Part shown: positions 1 through 10,059 of the stretch, piece after piece
Layout: each line of letters starts with the position of its first letter
Numbering within the stretch: position 1 is the stretch's first letter
From: Treponema sp.
Lineage (GTDB): Bacteria; Spirochaetota; Spirochaetia; Treponematales; Breznakiellaceae
Assembly: GCA_009781475.1 (NCBI GenBank)
Contig: WQYB01000003.1
Span: forward strand, 1 to 64,000
Direction of reading: 5' to 3'
DNA length: 64,000 bases
The notes under the pieces: generated by a model
Database searches by the model: none
The model's input: only the letters and a program-made list of their open reading frames with translations
What the model was told of the DNA's origin: nothing
Made by a program: the position numbers and the translations under genes

Positions 1-1
1 A

Positions 2-745
2 GGATATGCGTCTAACGGCGGAAATGTTATCGCTTACAATTATGTGCCAAACACGGAAACAGGCAGTTTTGAAGGACCGTATCCTGTAAAACTTATTTCC
101 TGGATGGAAACCGCAATTGACGCAAGCCATTCAAGTTATTCACATTCTGACCTTTACGAAGGAAACTATGCAGCTAACATGAGTACCGATGTAACATCCG
201 GGAACAACGGCTTGATTGTATTTTTTCGCAATCACGCATGGGGGCAAAATCTTGATCAATCAATACCGCAGATTCCTGCAAACGATAATCTTGCAGTTTG
301 TAATATCGCGGGGTGGAACAATGAACATTCCTCGATAGGAAATGTTTGGCTGAACCCCGAAACAGCAAACCAGCCATTTGGCACGGCTTTATGGAGCGTA
401 CCGCAAAACAAAAATACCGAAAAAATAGCGGTTTACAGTATTGGTAATATGACATGGTCTATAAAAGGCAAAAGCCTTGATATTAGAGGCGGCGATTTTA
501 ATAATTGGGATGATGGCTGGGCATTGGAAAAGTTTTTTTGGCAGTACGATTACAATTATGCTACCGAAAAAATAGAATCAAAAGATACAACAAGTAAAAT
601 TTCTTTACCTGATTCTTTGTATTTGTCAAATCCGCCTGCGTTTTTTGAAAATTACAGTTGGCCACCTGTAAATTCATTCGGCGATTCTCACGATCAGCGC
701 ATCGGCAAGCTACCCGCGATGCAAAGATATATGGGTATTCATTAA
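2..745 (+). CDS. Right-handed beta-helix (pectate-lyase-like) protein, C-terminal part
   Basis: The frame is open from base 2, so this is the C-terminal ~247 residues of a gene that begins outside the window; the internal GTG at 44 is not a believable start. The visible text contains NVIAYNY, a LYEGNYAANMSTD stretch and VFFRNHAWG, the ladder-like pattern of right-handed parallel beta-helix proteins such as pectate-lyase-like and polysaccharide-acting exoproteins. This family is usually secreted, but the signal peptide would be upstream and cannot be seen. It ends 58 bp before a cellobiose-epimerase gene on the same strand, so a carbohydrate role fits. The substrate cannot be named. Confidence 0.6.
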   Translation, partial: GYASNGGNVIAYNYVPNTETGSFEGPYPVKLISWMETAIDASHSSYSHSDLYEGNYAANMSTDVTSGNNGLIVFFRNHAWGQNLDQSIPQIPANDNLAVCNIAGWNNEHSSIGNVWLNPETANQPFGTALWSVPQNKNTEKIAVYSIGNMTWSIKGKSLDIRGGDFNNWDDGWALEKFFWQYDYNYATEKIESKDTTSKISLPDSLYLSNPPAFFENYSWPPVNSFGDSHDQRIGKLPAMQRYMGIH

Positions 746-803
746 ATTATTTATGATATAATATTAAATCTGCGGACAATTTATATAAAGTTAGGGAGAT
801 AAT

Positions 804-2015
804 ATGTTAACTAAACAAGAAGTAGAAAAAATGGCAAGAGAAAACATTTTACCATTTTGGCAAAATATGACAGACACGCAACACGGCGGCTTTTTCGGCG
901 AAGCTGACTTTTACGGTAAAATTAATAAAACCGCGGACAAAGGCGGCATTTTAAACTCTAGAATTTTATGGACATTTTCCGCAGCTTATCGTTTATTTAA
1001 TGATGAATCTTATAAAACCTGCGCAAAACAAGCCAGAGATTTTTTGGAATCAGCTTTTTTTGACAAAGAACACGGCGGAGTATACTGGCTTGTAGACAAC
1101 GCAGGAAAACCTTTACAAACAAGAAAACAATTTTATAACATAGCTTTCGCTGTTTACGCGTTAAGCGAACATTACCTGGCTTTTGACGATAAATCTTCAT
1201 TGGAACTAGCTCTTTCTCTTTTTGATTCGCTAGAAAATCACGGCTTTGATCCAAAAGACGGCGGGTTTATAGAAGCTAAAGTGCGTGAGTGGAATAGTAT
1301 CGACGACTACCGTTTAAGCGGCAAGGATTTAAACAGTCCCAAATCAATGAATACAAATTTGCACGTACTTGAAGCGTACACAACATTGACACATGCTTGC
1401 CATCACGCTGAAAATAATGTAAATTACGAACGTGTCAGAAAAGCACTGGAAGGACTTTTACGAATTACAATGGATAAAATCGTAAACTGTAAATGGCATT
1501 TTAAATTATTTTTTGACATGGAATGGAACTCTCTTTCCAAAGAAGTGTCCTGGGGGCATGACATCGAAGGAAGCTGGCTTATGTACGAAGCTGCGCTTGC
1601 GGTCGGTAATATAAAACTTTTGGAAGAAGTAAAACATGCAGCGATTGTAATTGCCGATGTTATTCACTCTGCCGCGCTTGATAAAAAAAACGGCGATCTT
1701 AAAAACGGCGGTTTATTAAGCGGTCTTACAGAAGAAGGGCAGCTTTTAACAAAAAAAGAATGGTGGCCGCAAGCGGAAGCGATTGTAGGTTTTTACAATG
1801 CGTTTGAATTATCCGGTGACATTAAATATTTTGATGCCGCAAGCGATATTTGGGAATATATTAAAAATTATTTTAAAGACAATGAAAACGGCGAATGGCA
1901 CAACGAGCTTGACAGCGAAAATAAAGCCGACACAAAAATGCCAAAAGCGGGTTTTTGGAAATGCCCGTATCACAATGCGCGTGCCTGCTTTGAAATATTT
2001 AAAAGAATGAAATAA
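804..2015 (+). CDS. Cellobiose 2-epimerase (AGE family)
   Basis: Predicted to interconvert the reducing-end glucose and mannose of cellobiose and related beta-linked disaccharides (EC 5.1.3.11) in the cytoplasm, feeding mannosyl-glucose or cellobiose phosphorolysis. The 403-residue length is usual for the family. An (alpha/alpha)6 barrel is indicated by RILWTFSAAYR (53-63), NTNLHVLEAYT (183-193), SWGHDIEGSW (249-258), WWPQAEAIVGFYNAF and WKCPYHNARAC. The histidines expected in the active site are present (H187, H252, H390). ATG start at 804 with an AGGGAG ribosome site at 793-798. It is convergent with a secreted GH5 glucanase that could release its substrate. An N-acylglucosamine epimerase is the alternative, but the motifs fit the cellobiose group better. 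Confidence 0.88.
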   Translation: MLTKQEVEKMARENILPFWQNMTDTQHGGFFGEADFYGKINKTADKGGILNSRILWTFSAAYRLFNDESYKTCAKQARDFLESAFFDKEHGGVYWLVDNAGKPLQTRKQFYNIAFAVYALSEHYLAFDDKSSLELALSLFDSLENHGFDPKDGGFIEAKVREWNSIDDYRLSGKDLNSPKSMNTNLHVLEAYTTLTHACHHAENNVNYERVRKALEGLLRITMDKIVNCKWHFKLFFDMEWNSLSKEVSWGHDIEGSWLMYEAALAVGNIKLLEEVKHAAIVIADVIHSAALDKKNGDLKNGGLLSGLTEEGQLLTKKEWWPQAEAIVGFYNAFELSGDIKYFDAASDIWEYIKNYFKDNENGEWHNELDSENKADTKMPKAGFWKCPYHNARACFEIFKRMK

Positions 2016-2019
2016 TTTT

Positions 2020-3210
2020 CTACGGCGCTGTTATCGTAGATATCGAATAATCTTCTTTGGCGGCTTTCATCATCACCTGTATAATTTCTGCCGAGGCGGC
2101 ATCACGCGGATTTCCGTTGCTGCGCGAAAGAAGACCAAACTTGTCTCTTCCTGTTCCAAATCCGCCGTTATCCCAATAAAATGGAATTATTCCGTTATCA
2201 ACAGCGCATTTTGTAACATACTCCATGTAATACTTTCTGTGAGCATGTGCCGCTCCAGTGCCGATATTTACAGCGCCGTATTCACCCATTATTACAGGTA
2301 TGCGGTTATTTACAAATCTGTTTTTAACCGAAGTAAAAACTCCCTGTACATATCTTTCGTTAGCCCAATGTCGCGGCATCGCTTTTTCTCCCCACCTGTT
2401 TTGTGAACCGGCAACTGTAAATTCATACGGATCATAAAAATGAATACCTACAATTAATCTGTCTGCCACGGTATCTGCCGGCATAACTAAAGACGAAACT
2501 GTTACACTCGGGCGTGTTACCCAGCCGTGAATTAAAAGAAAGCGATTGCTGTTTTGCCCTCCAGCCGCTCTGACAGTGTTAACAAAAATTTGATTAAGTT
2601 CGTTTATCCGGTTACGTTGAGCGTTATTTCCATCACTCCATGAACCGTCATGCAGTTCGTTAAATCCTTCAAATATTAAAAATTCATTTGAGTCTCGAAA
2701 CCTTTGCGCAATCTGAGTCCAAACTGCAATAAATTGCGCATCGATATTTGCTTTTGAATTTCCTGTAAGATGAGCCGTTTTTACAGAAAGCCAGTAGTGG
2801 CTGTCTGCGCCGTCATGATGTACGTTGATTATCGCTTTCATTCCGGCAACACGGACAAACTCTACAACCTGTGCAACTCTGTTAAGATATGCAGCGTTTA
2901 TTGTATAATTCGGAGCGGCTCCTATCATATTTCCCCAGGTAACAGGAATTCGCACAGCGCCAAAACCCTGCGCTGCAACTCCGTTCATCAATTCCTGAGT
3001 GATACGAGGATTTCCCCAGGCTGTTTCGTTTGGATTAAAATTATTGTGAGAATCCAAAGAATTTCCAAGATTCCATCCGATTTTTATTGAAGAAACAAAT
3101 TCAATCGCTGTTCCTTGAAAAGTTCCATGATTAATAGAATCATCATTATTATCAATTAATGAAGCTGAAAGCAGTGTTGTACATAATAATATTAAAATAA
3201 TTTTACGCAT
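2020..3210 (-). CDS. Secreted GH5 endoglucanase (GH5_4-like)
   Basis: Predicted endo-beta-1,4-glucanase or related beta-glucanase/xyloglucanase. An N-terminal hydrophobic signal sequence (residues 1-~17, MRKIILILLCTTLLSAS) sends it to the periplasm or outside. The TIM-barrel landmarks are IGWNLGNSLD (44-53), ETAWGNP, GAVRIPVTW (84-92), NVHHD (129-133), FEGFNEL with the acid/base Glu at 185, HFYDPY, and VIMGEYGAV with the nucleophile Glu at 310. At 396 residues it is a single catalytic domain with no visible carbohydrate-binding module. The ATG is preceded by an AGAGGTG ribosome site. It is convergent with the cellobiose 2-epimerase, five bases apart, and divergent from a chemoreceptor. The subfamily is inferred from motif wording only. 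Confidence 0.88.
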   Translation of the reverse strand: MRKIILILLCTTLLSASLIDNNDDSINHGTFQGTAIEFVSSIKIGWNLGNSLDSHNNFNPNETAWGNPRITQELMNGVAAQGFGAVRIPVTWGNMIGAAPNYTINAAYLNRVAQVVEFVRVAGMKAIINVHHDGADSHYWLSVKTAHLTGNSKANIDAQFIAVWTQIAQRFRDSNEFLIFEGFNELHDGSWSDGNNAQRNRINELNQIFVNTVRAAGGQNSNRFLLIHGWVTRPSVTVSSLVMPADTVADRLIVGIHFYDPYEFTVAGSQNRWGEKAMPRHWANERYVQGVFTSVKNRFVNNRIPVIMGEYGAVNIGTGAAHAHRKYYMEYVTKCAVDNGIIPFYWDNGGFGTGRDKFGLLSRSNGNPRDAASAEIIQVMMKAAKEDYSISTITAP

Positions 3211-3334
3211 AATTCACCTCTTTATTTCTTTATTATCATACCATTTTCCTTATTATTATACCATAACTAATTCATTTTATCGATTATATATTTATTAATT
3301 ATAATTTTTTTTGACGTTAAAAAGGAGGCTTTTA

Positions 3335-5536
3335 ATGAAAATAAAATTTAAATTAAGTTTATTAATGATCGGGATCATGGCGGTTGTAATAGCGGGACTT
3401 TGCACAATAATGCTGAAACAAGCATCCGATACAAGTATTGGGTTGAGCACAAAAGCCATACAATACCTGCTTGATGAACAATCGCAGTACTGGAAAGGCA
3501 GAGAAGACGGATTTTTGCGTGTATTGCGTACATTATCTTATGTAATGGAAGATTATGAAAATTTTCCCGCAGATCGGCGAAGGGATCAATTTGATGATTT
3601 GCTTTTCAGTACAATGACTTCAGAACCTGCGATGATTGTTATGTATACGGTATGGAAACCGGATGCTGTAGACGGAATGGATAGGAATTTTTTAAACCGC
3701 CCGGGTTCATGTCCCGTAACGGGGCAGTATATTTCCGCTTTTACGCGGGAAACAGGAGAAATAACGCAACGTATTACATCTGATGTTGAAAATACAATGA
3801 GATATATTACAGGTACAAATTCAAGAAAAGACAGGATTGATAATCCTGTTTTATATGTAATAGAAGGCGTAGAAACTTATGTATTTAGAATGATGGTTCC
3901 GATTATTAATCCGCGCACAAATGAAGTTGTCGGAGGCATTGGATGTATGGTAACCATCGAAGCTATGCAGATAACACTGGAAGAAAATATGATGGATCAT
4001 GATGAGATTTCTGCGATGGCAATTTATTCAGGAGACGGAAGGGTTATTGCAAGTTATCAGCCGCTTCAGGTAGGACAAATGATGAACGAAGTTGCATCGA
4101 TTTACGGCGATTATTCACAAGAGGCGCATCAGGCTGTACTTAACGGGGAAAATTTTGAATGCAGATCGTTTTCTCCTGTATTGGATACTGATGTTATAGT
4201 TTTAATGACTTCGTTTGAAATAGGAAATTCCGGTACTACCTGGTCTATAATGATTGCAACGGAAGAAGATTATGTTTTAAAAGAGGTGCATCAGATAACA
4301 CAGTTTACAATTATACTTGCAATAATCGCAATATTGATTTCGGCTATCATAGTATTTATTGTTTTAGGTATTATTACACAACCGATTGTAAAAGTTACAG
4401 AAACCCTTAAAGATATTTCCGAAGGCGAAGGTGATTTGACCCGTACAATTAAAATAAAAGGAAATGACGAAGTTGCAGACCTTTCAAGATATTTTAACCG
4501 TACGCTGGAAAAAATAAAAATTTTAATTATTACCATAAAACAAAAAGCTACTGCGTTATCTGATATTGGAAGTGATTTGGCAAGCAATATGACAGAAACT
4601 GCCGCCGCTATTAATCAGATAACCGCGAATATTCAAAGTATAAAAGAGCGTGTTTTAAACCAGAGTGCAAGTGTTTCGCAGACAAACTCAACAATGGAGC
4701 AGATTACATCCAATATTAATACATTAAACGAACATGTTGACAAGCAAAGTTCCAGCGTTACAAAATCATCTTCGGCGATTGAACAGATGCTTGCGAATAT
4801 TAATTCTGTTACACAGACACTTGTAAGGAATTCAGAAAGTGTAAGCGAGCTGTTGTCTGCTTCAGAAATTGGGCGTACAGGTTTACAGACAGTTGCGCAC
4901 GATATACAGGAAATTTCGCGCGAATCCGAGGGTTTAATGGAAATAAATTCTGTAATGAATAATATTGCAAGCCAGACAAATTTATTGTCGATGAATGCTG
5001 CGATAGAAGCGGCACATGCAGGCGATGCGGGAAAAGGTTTTGCAGTTGTTGCCGATGAAATACGCAAACTTGCGGAAAGTTCAGGCGATCAATCAAAGAC
5101 AATCGGTAATGTTTTAAAAAAGATAAAAGATTCAATCGATAAAATTACTGTTTCTACAAGTAATGTAATAAACAAATTTGAAGCGATTGATTCCGGTGTA
5201 AAAGTTGTATCGGATCAGGAAACAACTATTCGTAACGCGATGGAAGAGCAAAGCGAAGGTTCCAGGCAGATTCTTGATGCAGTAAGCCAGCTTAACAATA
5301 TTACGCAGAATGTTAAAAGCGAAACAACAGAAATGATGGTAGGCAGCAAAGAAGTTATTCATGAAAGTAAACACCTCGAAGACGTTACTCAGGAGATTAC
5401 AGGCGGAATGAATGAAATGGCGGCAGGGGCACAGCAGATTAATGAAGCCGTAACAAGCGTAAATCAGATAACAGAAAAAAATAAGGAGAATATCGAAATC
5501 CTTGTTGAAGAAGTTTCACGTTTTATTGTTGAGTAA
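3335..5536 (+). CDS. Methyl-accepting chemotaxis protein (dCache-HAMP-MCP signal)
   Basis: Transmembrane chemoreceptor expected to signal to CheA/CheW. The start is ATG 3335 with AAGGAGG at 3322-3328; the upstream in-frame TTG at 3311 would lie ahead of the ribosome site. Order: TM1 (about residues 8-26), a periplasmic dCache-type sensor with the [21 protein letters not shown] region, TM2 near residue 335, HAMP ([21 protein letters not shown]), then a coiled-coil signalling domain with the conserved hairpin tip [18 protein letters not shown] and [16 protein letters not shown]. The ligand is unknown. It is closely paralogous in its C-terminal half to the receptor at 6326-8539. Its 3' end overlaps the convergent lipoprotein gene by 14 bp. 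Confidence 0.93.
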   Translation: MKIKFKLSLLMIGIMAVVIAGLCTIMLKQASDTSIGLSTKAIQYLLDEQSQYWKGREDGFLRVLRTLSYVMEDYENFPADRRRDQFDDLLFSTMTSEPAMIVMYTVWKPDAVDGMDRNFLNRPGSCPVTGQYISAFTRETGEITQRITSDVENTMRYITGTNSRKDRIDNPVLYVIEGVETYVFRMMVPIINPRTNEVVGGIGCMVTIEAMQITLEENMMDHDEISAMAIYSGDGRVIASYQPLQVGQMMNEVASIYGDYSQEAHQAVLNGENFECRSFSPVLDTDVIVLMTSFEIGNSGTTWSIMIATEEDYVLKEVHQITQFTIILAIIAILISAIIVFIVLGIITQPIVKVTETLKDISEGEGDLTRTIKIKGNDEVADLSRYFNRTLEKIKILIITIKQKATALSDIGSDLASNMTETAAAINQITANIQSIKERVLNQSASVSQTNSTMEQITSNINTLNEHVDKQSSSVTKSSSAIEQMLANINSVTQTLVRNSESVSELLSASEIGRTGLQTVAHDIQEISRESEGLMEINSVMNNIASQTNLLSMNAAIEAAHAGDAGKGFAVVADEIRKLAESSGDQSKTIGNVLKKIKDSIDKITVSTSNVINKFEAIDSGVKVVSDQETTIRNAMEEQSEGSRQILDAVSQLNNITQNVKSETTEMMVGSKEVIHESKHLEDVTQEITGGMNEMAAGAQQINEAVTSVNQITEKNKENIEILVEEVSRFIVE

Positions 5537-6251
5537 CGGCTTTGGCTATTTCTTTGCCTTTGTCTGTTAAAAAAGATGCAGCATCTTCATGGGTAAGTTC
5601 AATGTGAACAGAGCCGAAAACATACGGGGTTATCGAATAGATATTCCAGAGAAGTTCAATGCCCGTCTGATCGATGTTAATTGAATCAGGCGGCCATATA
5701 TTATCACGTAAAAAATCATCAATACCGTAATAATAATTAATTAGTTCTTTTAAAACAGCATCCGGAATTGGATTTATTATCTCGTTAAGTTCAAGTATTT
5801 TTTTATTTTTTATGTCAATTATATGGAAAAATGTTTCAAAATAACCGTGCGCAGCGCCCGTATAATAGTAATAATCACTGTATTCGATTATTACGAATGA
5901 ATTGTCATGGTATATTATATTATAATTTTCATTTAAATATGAACTGTAAAAATATTCAGTTCCGTCAGGGTTTGTCATTTGCACAAGAGAATAATCATCA
6001 TAATGCTGTAAAAACCTTCTTTCAATTTCCAGGATATAATTGTCGAAATTTTTATTATCGTAAATTAGTTTTTTTATTATATTCGAAATTTTCCTTGAAT
6101 TTCCGATATTTTCAAGATAAATGTCAAATTCAACGCGATGATTATCGGTGAATACTTTATCATATTGATAATGTTTTTGAATTATTTCTTCTTTTCCATC
6201 GCAGCCGGACAGTAAAAGAATTACGGAAATAATCAAGAATAACTTCTTCAT
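5523..6251 (-). CDS. Lipoprotein with DUF3298/PdaC-like domain
   Basis: A 242-residue protein with a lipoprotein signal peptide (LLLSGCDG, Cys16), so probably anchored in the inner or outer membrane facing the periplasm. The segment [31 protein letters not shown] matches the beta-rich pattern (tyrosine-glycine-alanine-histidine-glycine) of DUF3298/RsiV and the DUF4163/PdaC partner domain seen in anti-sigma factors and in peptidoglycan-related exoproteins. The enzymatic role is unknown. It lies between two inverted chemoreceptor genes, overlapping the end of the first by 14 bp, and 74 bp upstream of the second, which follows in the same direction and could be co-transcribed. Confidence 0.65.
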   Translation of the reverse strand: MKKLFLIISVILLLSGCDGKEEIIQKHYQYDKVFTDNHRVEFDIYLENIGNSRKISNIIKKLIYDNKNFDNYILEIERRFLQHYDDYSLVQMTNPDGTEYFYSSYLNENYNIIYHDNSFVIIEYSDYYYYTGAAHGYFETFFHIIDIKNKKILELNEIINPIPDAVLKELINYYYGIDDFLRDNIWPPDSINIDQTGIELLWNIYSITPYVFGSVHIELTHEDAASFLTDKGKEIAKAVTQQ

Positions 6252-6325
6252 TTGTATAATATACAGTTTTAAAGTTATATAAACAAGTTATTCTTGATAC
6301 AAATATCCATATTAATCCGCGGACA

Positions 6326-8539
6326 TTAATCAACTTTAAACCGAGATACCTCTTTAATTAAAACATTAATACCCTCACGGTTTTTAATGCTTATTTCATT
6401 AACATTTGATACTGCCGAATTAACCTGATCTGCGCCTATTGCCATTTCGTTCATACCCGATGTAATCTCCTGGGTTACTTTTTCAAGGTTATTGCTTTCC
6501 TTGATAATTTCGATAGAGCCTTCCAGCATTTCCGCAGAGCCGTTTTTAACCTGAAGAGAAATTCCGTTGACATTATTCATGCCTTCCAAAAGATGTTTAG
6601 ATCCTTCTCCCTGTTCTTCCATTGCAATTCTTATCGAATCAATTTGTTCTGTGACTATGTTTACATTTGAATCGATTGCTTCAAACTTGTTTAAAACATT
6701 TTTTGTAGAGTTTGTAATCTTGTCGATTGATTCTTTGATCTTTTTTAGTACAACGCCGATTGTCTTTGACTGTTCGCTGGAACTTTCGGCAAGTTTTCTG
6801 ATTTCTTCTGCGACTACGGCAAAACCTTTTCCCGCCTCTCCCGCGTGAGCCGCTTCAATTGCCGCATTCATGGAAAGAAGATTTGTCTGGCTGGAAATAT
6901 TTTCCATTACAGAGTTAATTTCCAAAAGCCCTTCTGATTCTCGTTCAATTTCCTGAATGTCAGTTGCTACTTCCTGTAAACCGTTTCTGCCGTTTTTTGA
7001 CGCATCCTTTAAACTTTTTACATTGGATGAGTTTTTAATTAATGTTTCGGTTACAGAATTAATATTTGCTACCATTTCTTCGATTGATGCAGAAGCCTGG
7101 GATATATGTGAACTTTGATCTTCTACATGTTCATTTAGAGTGTGTATATTTCCCGTTACCTGTTCCATTGTGGCATGAGTTTCACTTACACTTGCACTCT
7201 GGTTTATAACACGCCCTTTAATGCTTTGAATATTCGCAGTAATTTCATTCATGGCTGATGCTGTTTCCGTCATATTGCTCGATAATGTATTTCCAATATC
7301 AGATAACTCAATAGTTTCACTTTTTATTTTAATTACCAGGTTTTTGATTTTTTCGATAGTCATATTAAAATAATGTGAAAGATCACCTATTTCATCTTTT
7401 GAGTTTATGTTAATATTCCGTGTTAAATCTCCTTCGCCTTCGGATATATCTTTTAAAGTTTCTGTTACTTTTAAAATCGGTCTGCTAAGAGAGCGGGAAA
7501 GGAATATCGCGGCAAAGAAAATAAATATCAATGCTGTAAATGTTATAATAATTATCATCCAAAGCATTTGATTAACGCCTTCCATAATGGTTTTTAAAGG
7601 AACCGCTATCGCATAACTCCATGTATCATCATATTGTCCTATATTAATCGGAGATACATAAATACTGTAATCCGCTCCTACATCCGAGATATAATTTGTA
7701 AAGTAAAAAAGATTACCGTTTGAAACAGCATTTATAAATTCGTTAAAATAATTTCCTGCCATATCTCTTTCAGTTTCTTTCATGCTTTTGCCGACTCTTT
7801 CATGATCAAAATGAGCAACTACAGTGCCTTCTTTGCTGAATATTGCGGTAAAACCGCTGCCGAAAGGAATGTGACCGTCTGACAATGTTTGAATTGAATC
7901 TACATTAATATCAATACCTACAACACCAAGAACTTTATTCCTGTCTTTTGTTGAAAGTATCGGAGTTGCTATTGAAGTATTTAGCATTAATGTTCCGTTA
8001 ACATCATCAAAATAAGGATCCAATAACGTTGTACGCTTTTTTTCTTTTGGAATTCTATAATAACTTCCTTCTACAGGATCTAAAAATTCTTTTTCCGGTA
8101 ATGAATACATCATTATATCGCCGTCTTCACGATGCCAGTATGGAGTAAAACGTCCAAACTCAGTCGATCCCGGAACGCCGATAAACTGACTGTCATCACC
8201 TTCTAAAACATCAGGCTCCCATATAACCCAAATTCCTGTAATGTCGGCATACTTTTCAATTTCGGATTTTATAATGGAATTAATTAAAGGCCGCCTGTTA
8301 AGGACTGCAATATTTTCGTATGCTTCCATAAAACTTGCAAGAGTTTCTGCGGTAAACCAGTATGAAGAAAGAAAACTTCTTACTTCTCCGCCGTAATCCT
8401 GTGCGGTTGTAATTGCCTTGTCGTGTGCTAAAGAAATGATGTCGCCTCTTGCCTGTAAAAGAAGCGCTACACCAACCGTACCCGTGCTTATTAAGCTTAA
8501 TATAACCATAAACAATGTTAATTTAAAACTGATTTTCAT
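6326..8539 (-). CDS. Methyl-accepting chemotaxis protein (dCache-HAMP-MCP signal)
   Basis: Second chemoreceptor. The chosen start (ATG at 8539, [10 protein letters not shown]) follows an AAGAGGA ribosome site; a longer in-frame reading to 8614 lacks one. The 737 residues comprise TM1 (about 7-27), a dCache sensor (with [17 protein letters not shown] and later [18 protein letters not shown]), TM2 near 340-365, HAMP ([21 protein letters not shown]) and the MCP signalling hairpin with [21 protein letters not shown] and [16 protein letters not shown]. The cytoplasmic half is nearly the same as in the receptor at 3335-5536 while the sensors differ, consistent with duplication and sensor divergence. 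The ligand is not predictable from sequence. Confidence 0.93.
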   Translation of the reverse strand: MKISFKLTLFMVILSLISTGTVGVALLLQARGDIISLAHDKAITTAQDYGGEVRSFLSSYWFTAETLASFMEAYENIAVLNRRPLINSIIKSEIEKYADITGIWVIWEPDVLEGDDSQFIGVPGSTEFGRFTPYWHREDGDIMMYSLPEKEFLDPVEGSYYRIPKEKKRTTLLDPYFDDVNGTLMLNTSIATPILSTKDRNKVLGVVGIDINVDSIQTLSDGHIPFGSGFTAIFSKEGTVVAHFDHERVGKSMKETERDMAGNYFNEFINAVSNGNLFYFTNYISDVGADYSIYVSPINIGQYDDTWSYAIAVPLKTIMEGVNQMLWMIIIITFTALIFIFFAAIFLSRSLSRPILKVTETLKDISEGEGDLTRNININSKDEIGDLSHYFNMTIEKIKNLVIKIKSETIELSDIGNTLSSNMTETASAMNEITANIQSIKGRVINQSASVSETHATMEQVTGNIHTLNEHVEDQSSHISQASASIEEMVANINSVTETLIKNSSNVKSLKDASKNGRNGLQEVATDIQEIERESEGLLEINSVMENISSQTNLLSMNAAIEAAHAGEAGKGFAVVAEEIRKLAESSSEQSKTIGVVLKKIKESIDKITNSTKNVLNKFEAIDSNVNIVTEQIDSIRIAMEEQGEGSKHLLEGMNNVNGISLQVKNGSAEMLEGSIEIIKESNNLEKVTQEITSGMNEMAIGADQVNSAVSNVNEISIKNREGINVLIKEVSRFKVD

Positions 8540-8728
8540 ATATTTGTCCTCTTGATAATAATATAAAAAGTTACGCTGCAATTGACAAGTTTTTATTTGC
8601 AATATATAACACATAACAGGATAATATTTTAATTTTTATTAGTATAATATTAACTAAAAATTTGTATTTTTAATATTTGTGATAAAGTAAACAGGTTATT
8701 AAATTTTGTTAAATATTTTAAAAATATG

Positions 8729-8757
8729 TTGACATTTTTTTTTGATATTGTTATAGT
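8729..8757 (+). promoter_or_regulatory. Sigma-70-type promoter of the tetR-RND operon
   Basis: TTGACA at 8729-8734, a 17-bp spacer, and TATAGT at 8752-8757. Both boxes are near consensus with ideal spacing, and transcription should start about 8763-8765, inside the adjacent palindrome. Confidence 0.75.
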
Positions 8758-8760
8758 AAA

Positions 8761-8780
8761 GTTACCGAACGGTCGTTAAC
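8761..8780. promoter_or_regulatory. TetR-type operator palindrome
   Basis: GTTACCGAACGGTCGTTAAC is an imperfect 20-bp palindrome (16 of 20 positions symmetric) with the CCGAACGGTCG core typical of TetR-family operators. It begins three bases after the -10 box, so a bound repressor would block initiation. The regulator encoded 53 bp downstream is the obvious candidate ligand (autoregulation inferred). Confidence 0.65.
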
Positions 8781-8832
8781 CCAAAGGGTTTATGATAAGT
8801 TTAAGGGAATTTTTAGAATAAGGCGTAAAAAA

Positions 8833-10059
8833 TTGACAAAAATAGAGGTAATTGATACTGCTTTCAAGGTTTGGGGGCGTAATTTTTACAGAAAAACCAG
8901 TCTTTCTCAGCTTGCGCTCGAATTGGGGGTAAGTAAACCGGCTTTATACCGCCATTTTGAGAATAAACAAGCGCTTTTGGAAGCCATGACAGAGCGGTTT
9001 TTAGACGATTTTGCCTGTTCTATTAAGCCGGATTTTGAAAACGCCCTAAAAAATAAAGACGCCGATGAAGGTATTTCTACCATATTGAGGAGTTTAACAG
9101 GCTTTTTTGCAAAGAATGTTTACGCTCTTATTTTCTCTTTAATAAATATATACGAGCGAAAATTAAGCGGCAAAGATATTTCAGAGAGGTTAAAAACAAG
9201 AGGCGCGGATTTGGCGGGTTTTAATCTAGTAATAGACAAAAAATATGAAAGCGATCCTTCACTTGTGCGGCTGATTTTTGCCACCCTTACATTTTTCATG
9301 TCTTCTTTCCATAAAATGTGCAATTCAATGGAAGATCCGCTTTCACTTTCAGATGAAGATGTAAAAAGTATTACATCAAAAATATGCAATATTTCCAAAC
9401 ATGGACTTGGTTATTCACCTGAAAAATCATCGATTGATTTTGATGAACTGGAAAATAAAATTTACGCAAAACCTCTGGATACAGAACTTGATCCGTTTTT
9501 TAAAGCGGTTGCGCAGGCTGTCGCAGAGGCAGGTCCATGGGATGTTTCCATGGACATGGTTGCAAAAAGGCTCGGGCTTTCCAAAAGCAGTTTGTACGGG
9601 CATTTTAAAAACAGGAAGGACATGCTTCGCCGTCTTTTTGTAACCGAGTTTAAAAAGATTATCGAGTTTGCAAGACAGGGAATTAATCTTTCAGCTAACA
9701 CCGCCGAGCAGCTATACCTCGGGATTTTTTCGATTTCGGTTTATTTAAGGTCGCGCCCTGAAATTCTTGTAGCCATGGACTGGATACGCACAAGAAAACT
9801 TGATTTTGGCAAACCAGATAAAAACCTTGAAATCTACAGGCTTTTTGAAGATGTAAATATTGAACCGTTAAAAAAAGCGACAGAAGATGAAAAGCAGCAA
9901 ATGTCCCACTGGATTTTATTTTTATTGATAAACATTTTAATACGTCAGATTGAAACCAATCCGGAAGAAAAAACAGATGAAAAATCCGTTATGCAAAATA
10001 ACAATATACGGTTTTTATATATATTTTTAACACAGGGGCTTGGAGGATTTGTAAGATGA
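8833..10059 (+). CDS. Tandem-domain TetR-family regulator of the efflux operon
   Basis: A 408-residue protein, twice the usual TetR length, containing two complete TetR DNA-binding heads. The first is near residues 5-60 (NFYRKTSLSQLALELGVSKPALYRHFENKQALLEAM); the second is near 215-270 (GPWDVSMDMVAKRLGLSKSSLYGHFKNRKDMLRRLF). Each is followed by a helical ligand/dimer region. The start appears to be TTG 8833 with only a weak AAGG-type ribosome site at 8820-8823. It is first in the operon; its stop overlaps the ATG of the TolC gene (ATGA). It probably represses its own promoter through the 8761-8780 palindrome. The duplicated head could let one chain act as an internal dimer; that is inference. 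Confidence 0.85.
   Translation: MTKIEVIDTAFKVWGRNFYRKTSLSQLALELGVSKPALYRHFENKQALLEAMTERFLDDFACSIKPDFENALKNKDADEGISTILRSLTGFFAKNVYALIFSLINIYERKLSGKDISERLKTRGADLAGFNLVIDKKYESDPSLVRLIFATLTFFMSSFHKMCNSMEDPLSLSDEDVKSITSKICNISKHGLGYSPEKSSIDFDELENKIYAKPLDTELDPFFKAVAQAVAEAGPWDVSMDMVAKRLGLSKSSLYGHFKNRKDMLRRLFVTEFKKIIEFARQGINLSANTAEQLYLGIFSISVYLRSRPEILVAMDWIRTRKLDFGKPDKNLEIYRLFEDVNIEPLKKATEDEKQQMSHWILFLLINILIRQIETNPEEKTDEKSVMQNNNIRFLYIFLTQGLGGFVR

Larger units (their letters stand above)
8540..8832. other. Divergent intergenic region, chemoreceptor / efflux operon
   Basis: This 293-bp A+T-rich gap separates a minus-strand chemoreceptor from the plus-strand efflux operon. Its right third holds the operon promoter and a TetR-type operator, listed separately. 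The left part (8615-8720) is about 85% A+T with no supported open frame or hairpin. No convincing promoter for the chemoreceptor could be fixed by eye. Confidence 0.5.

Noticed and set aside
3241..3310. Flagellar sigma-28 promoter before the first chemoreceptor
   Set aside because: TAACTAA and ATCGATTA are present but the spacing is too short and the -10 match is poor.
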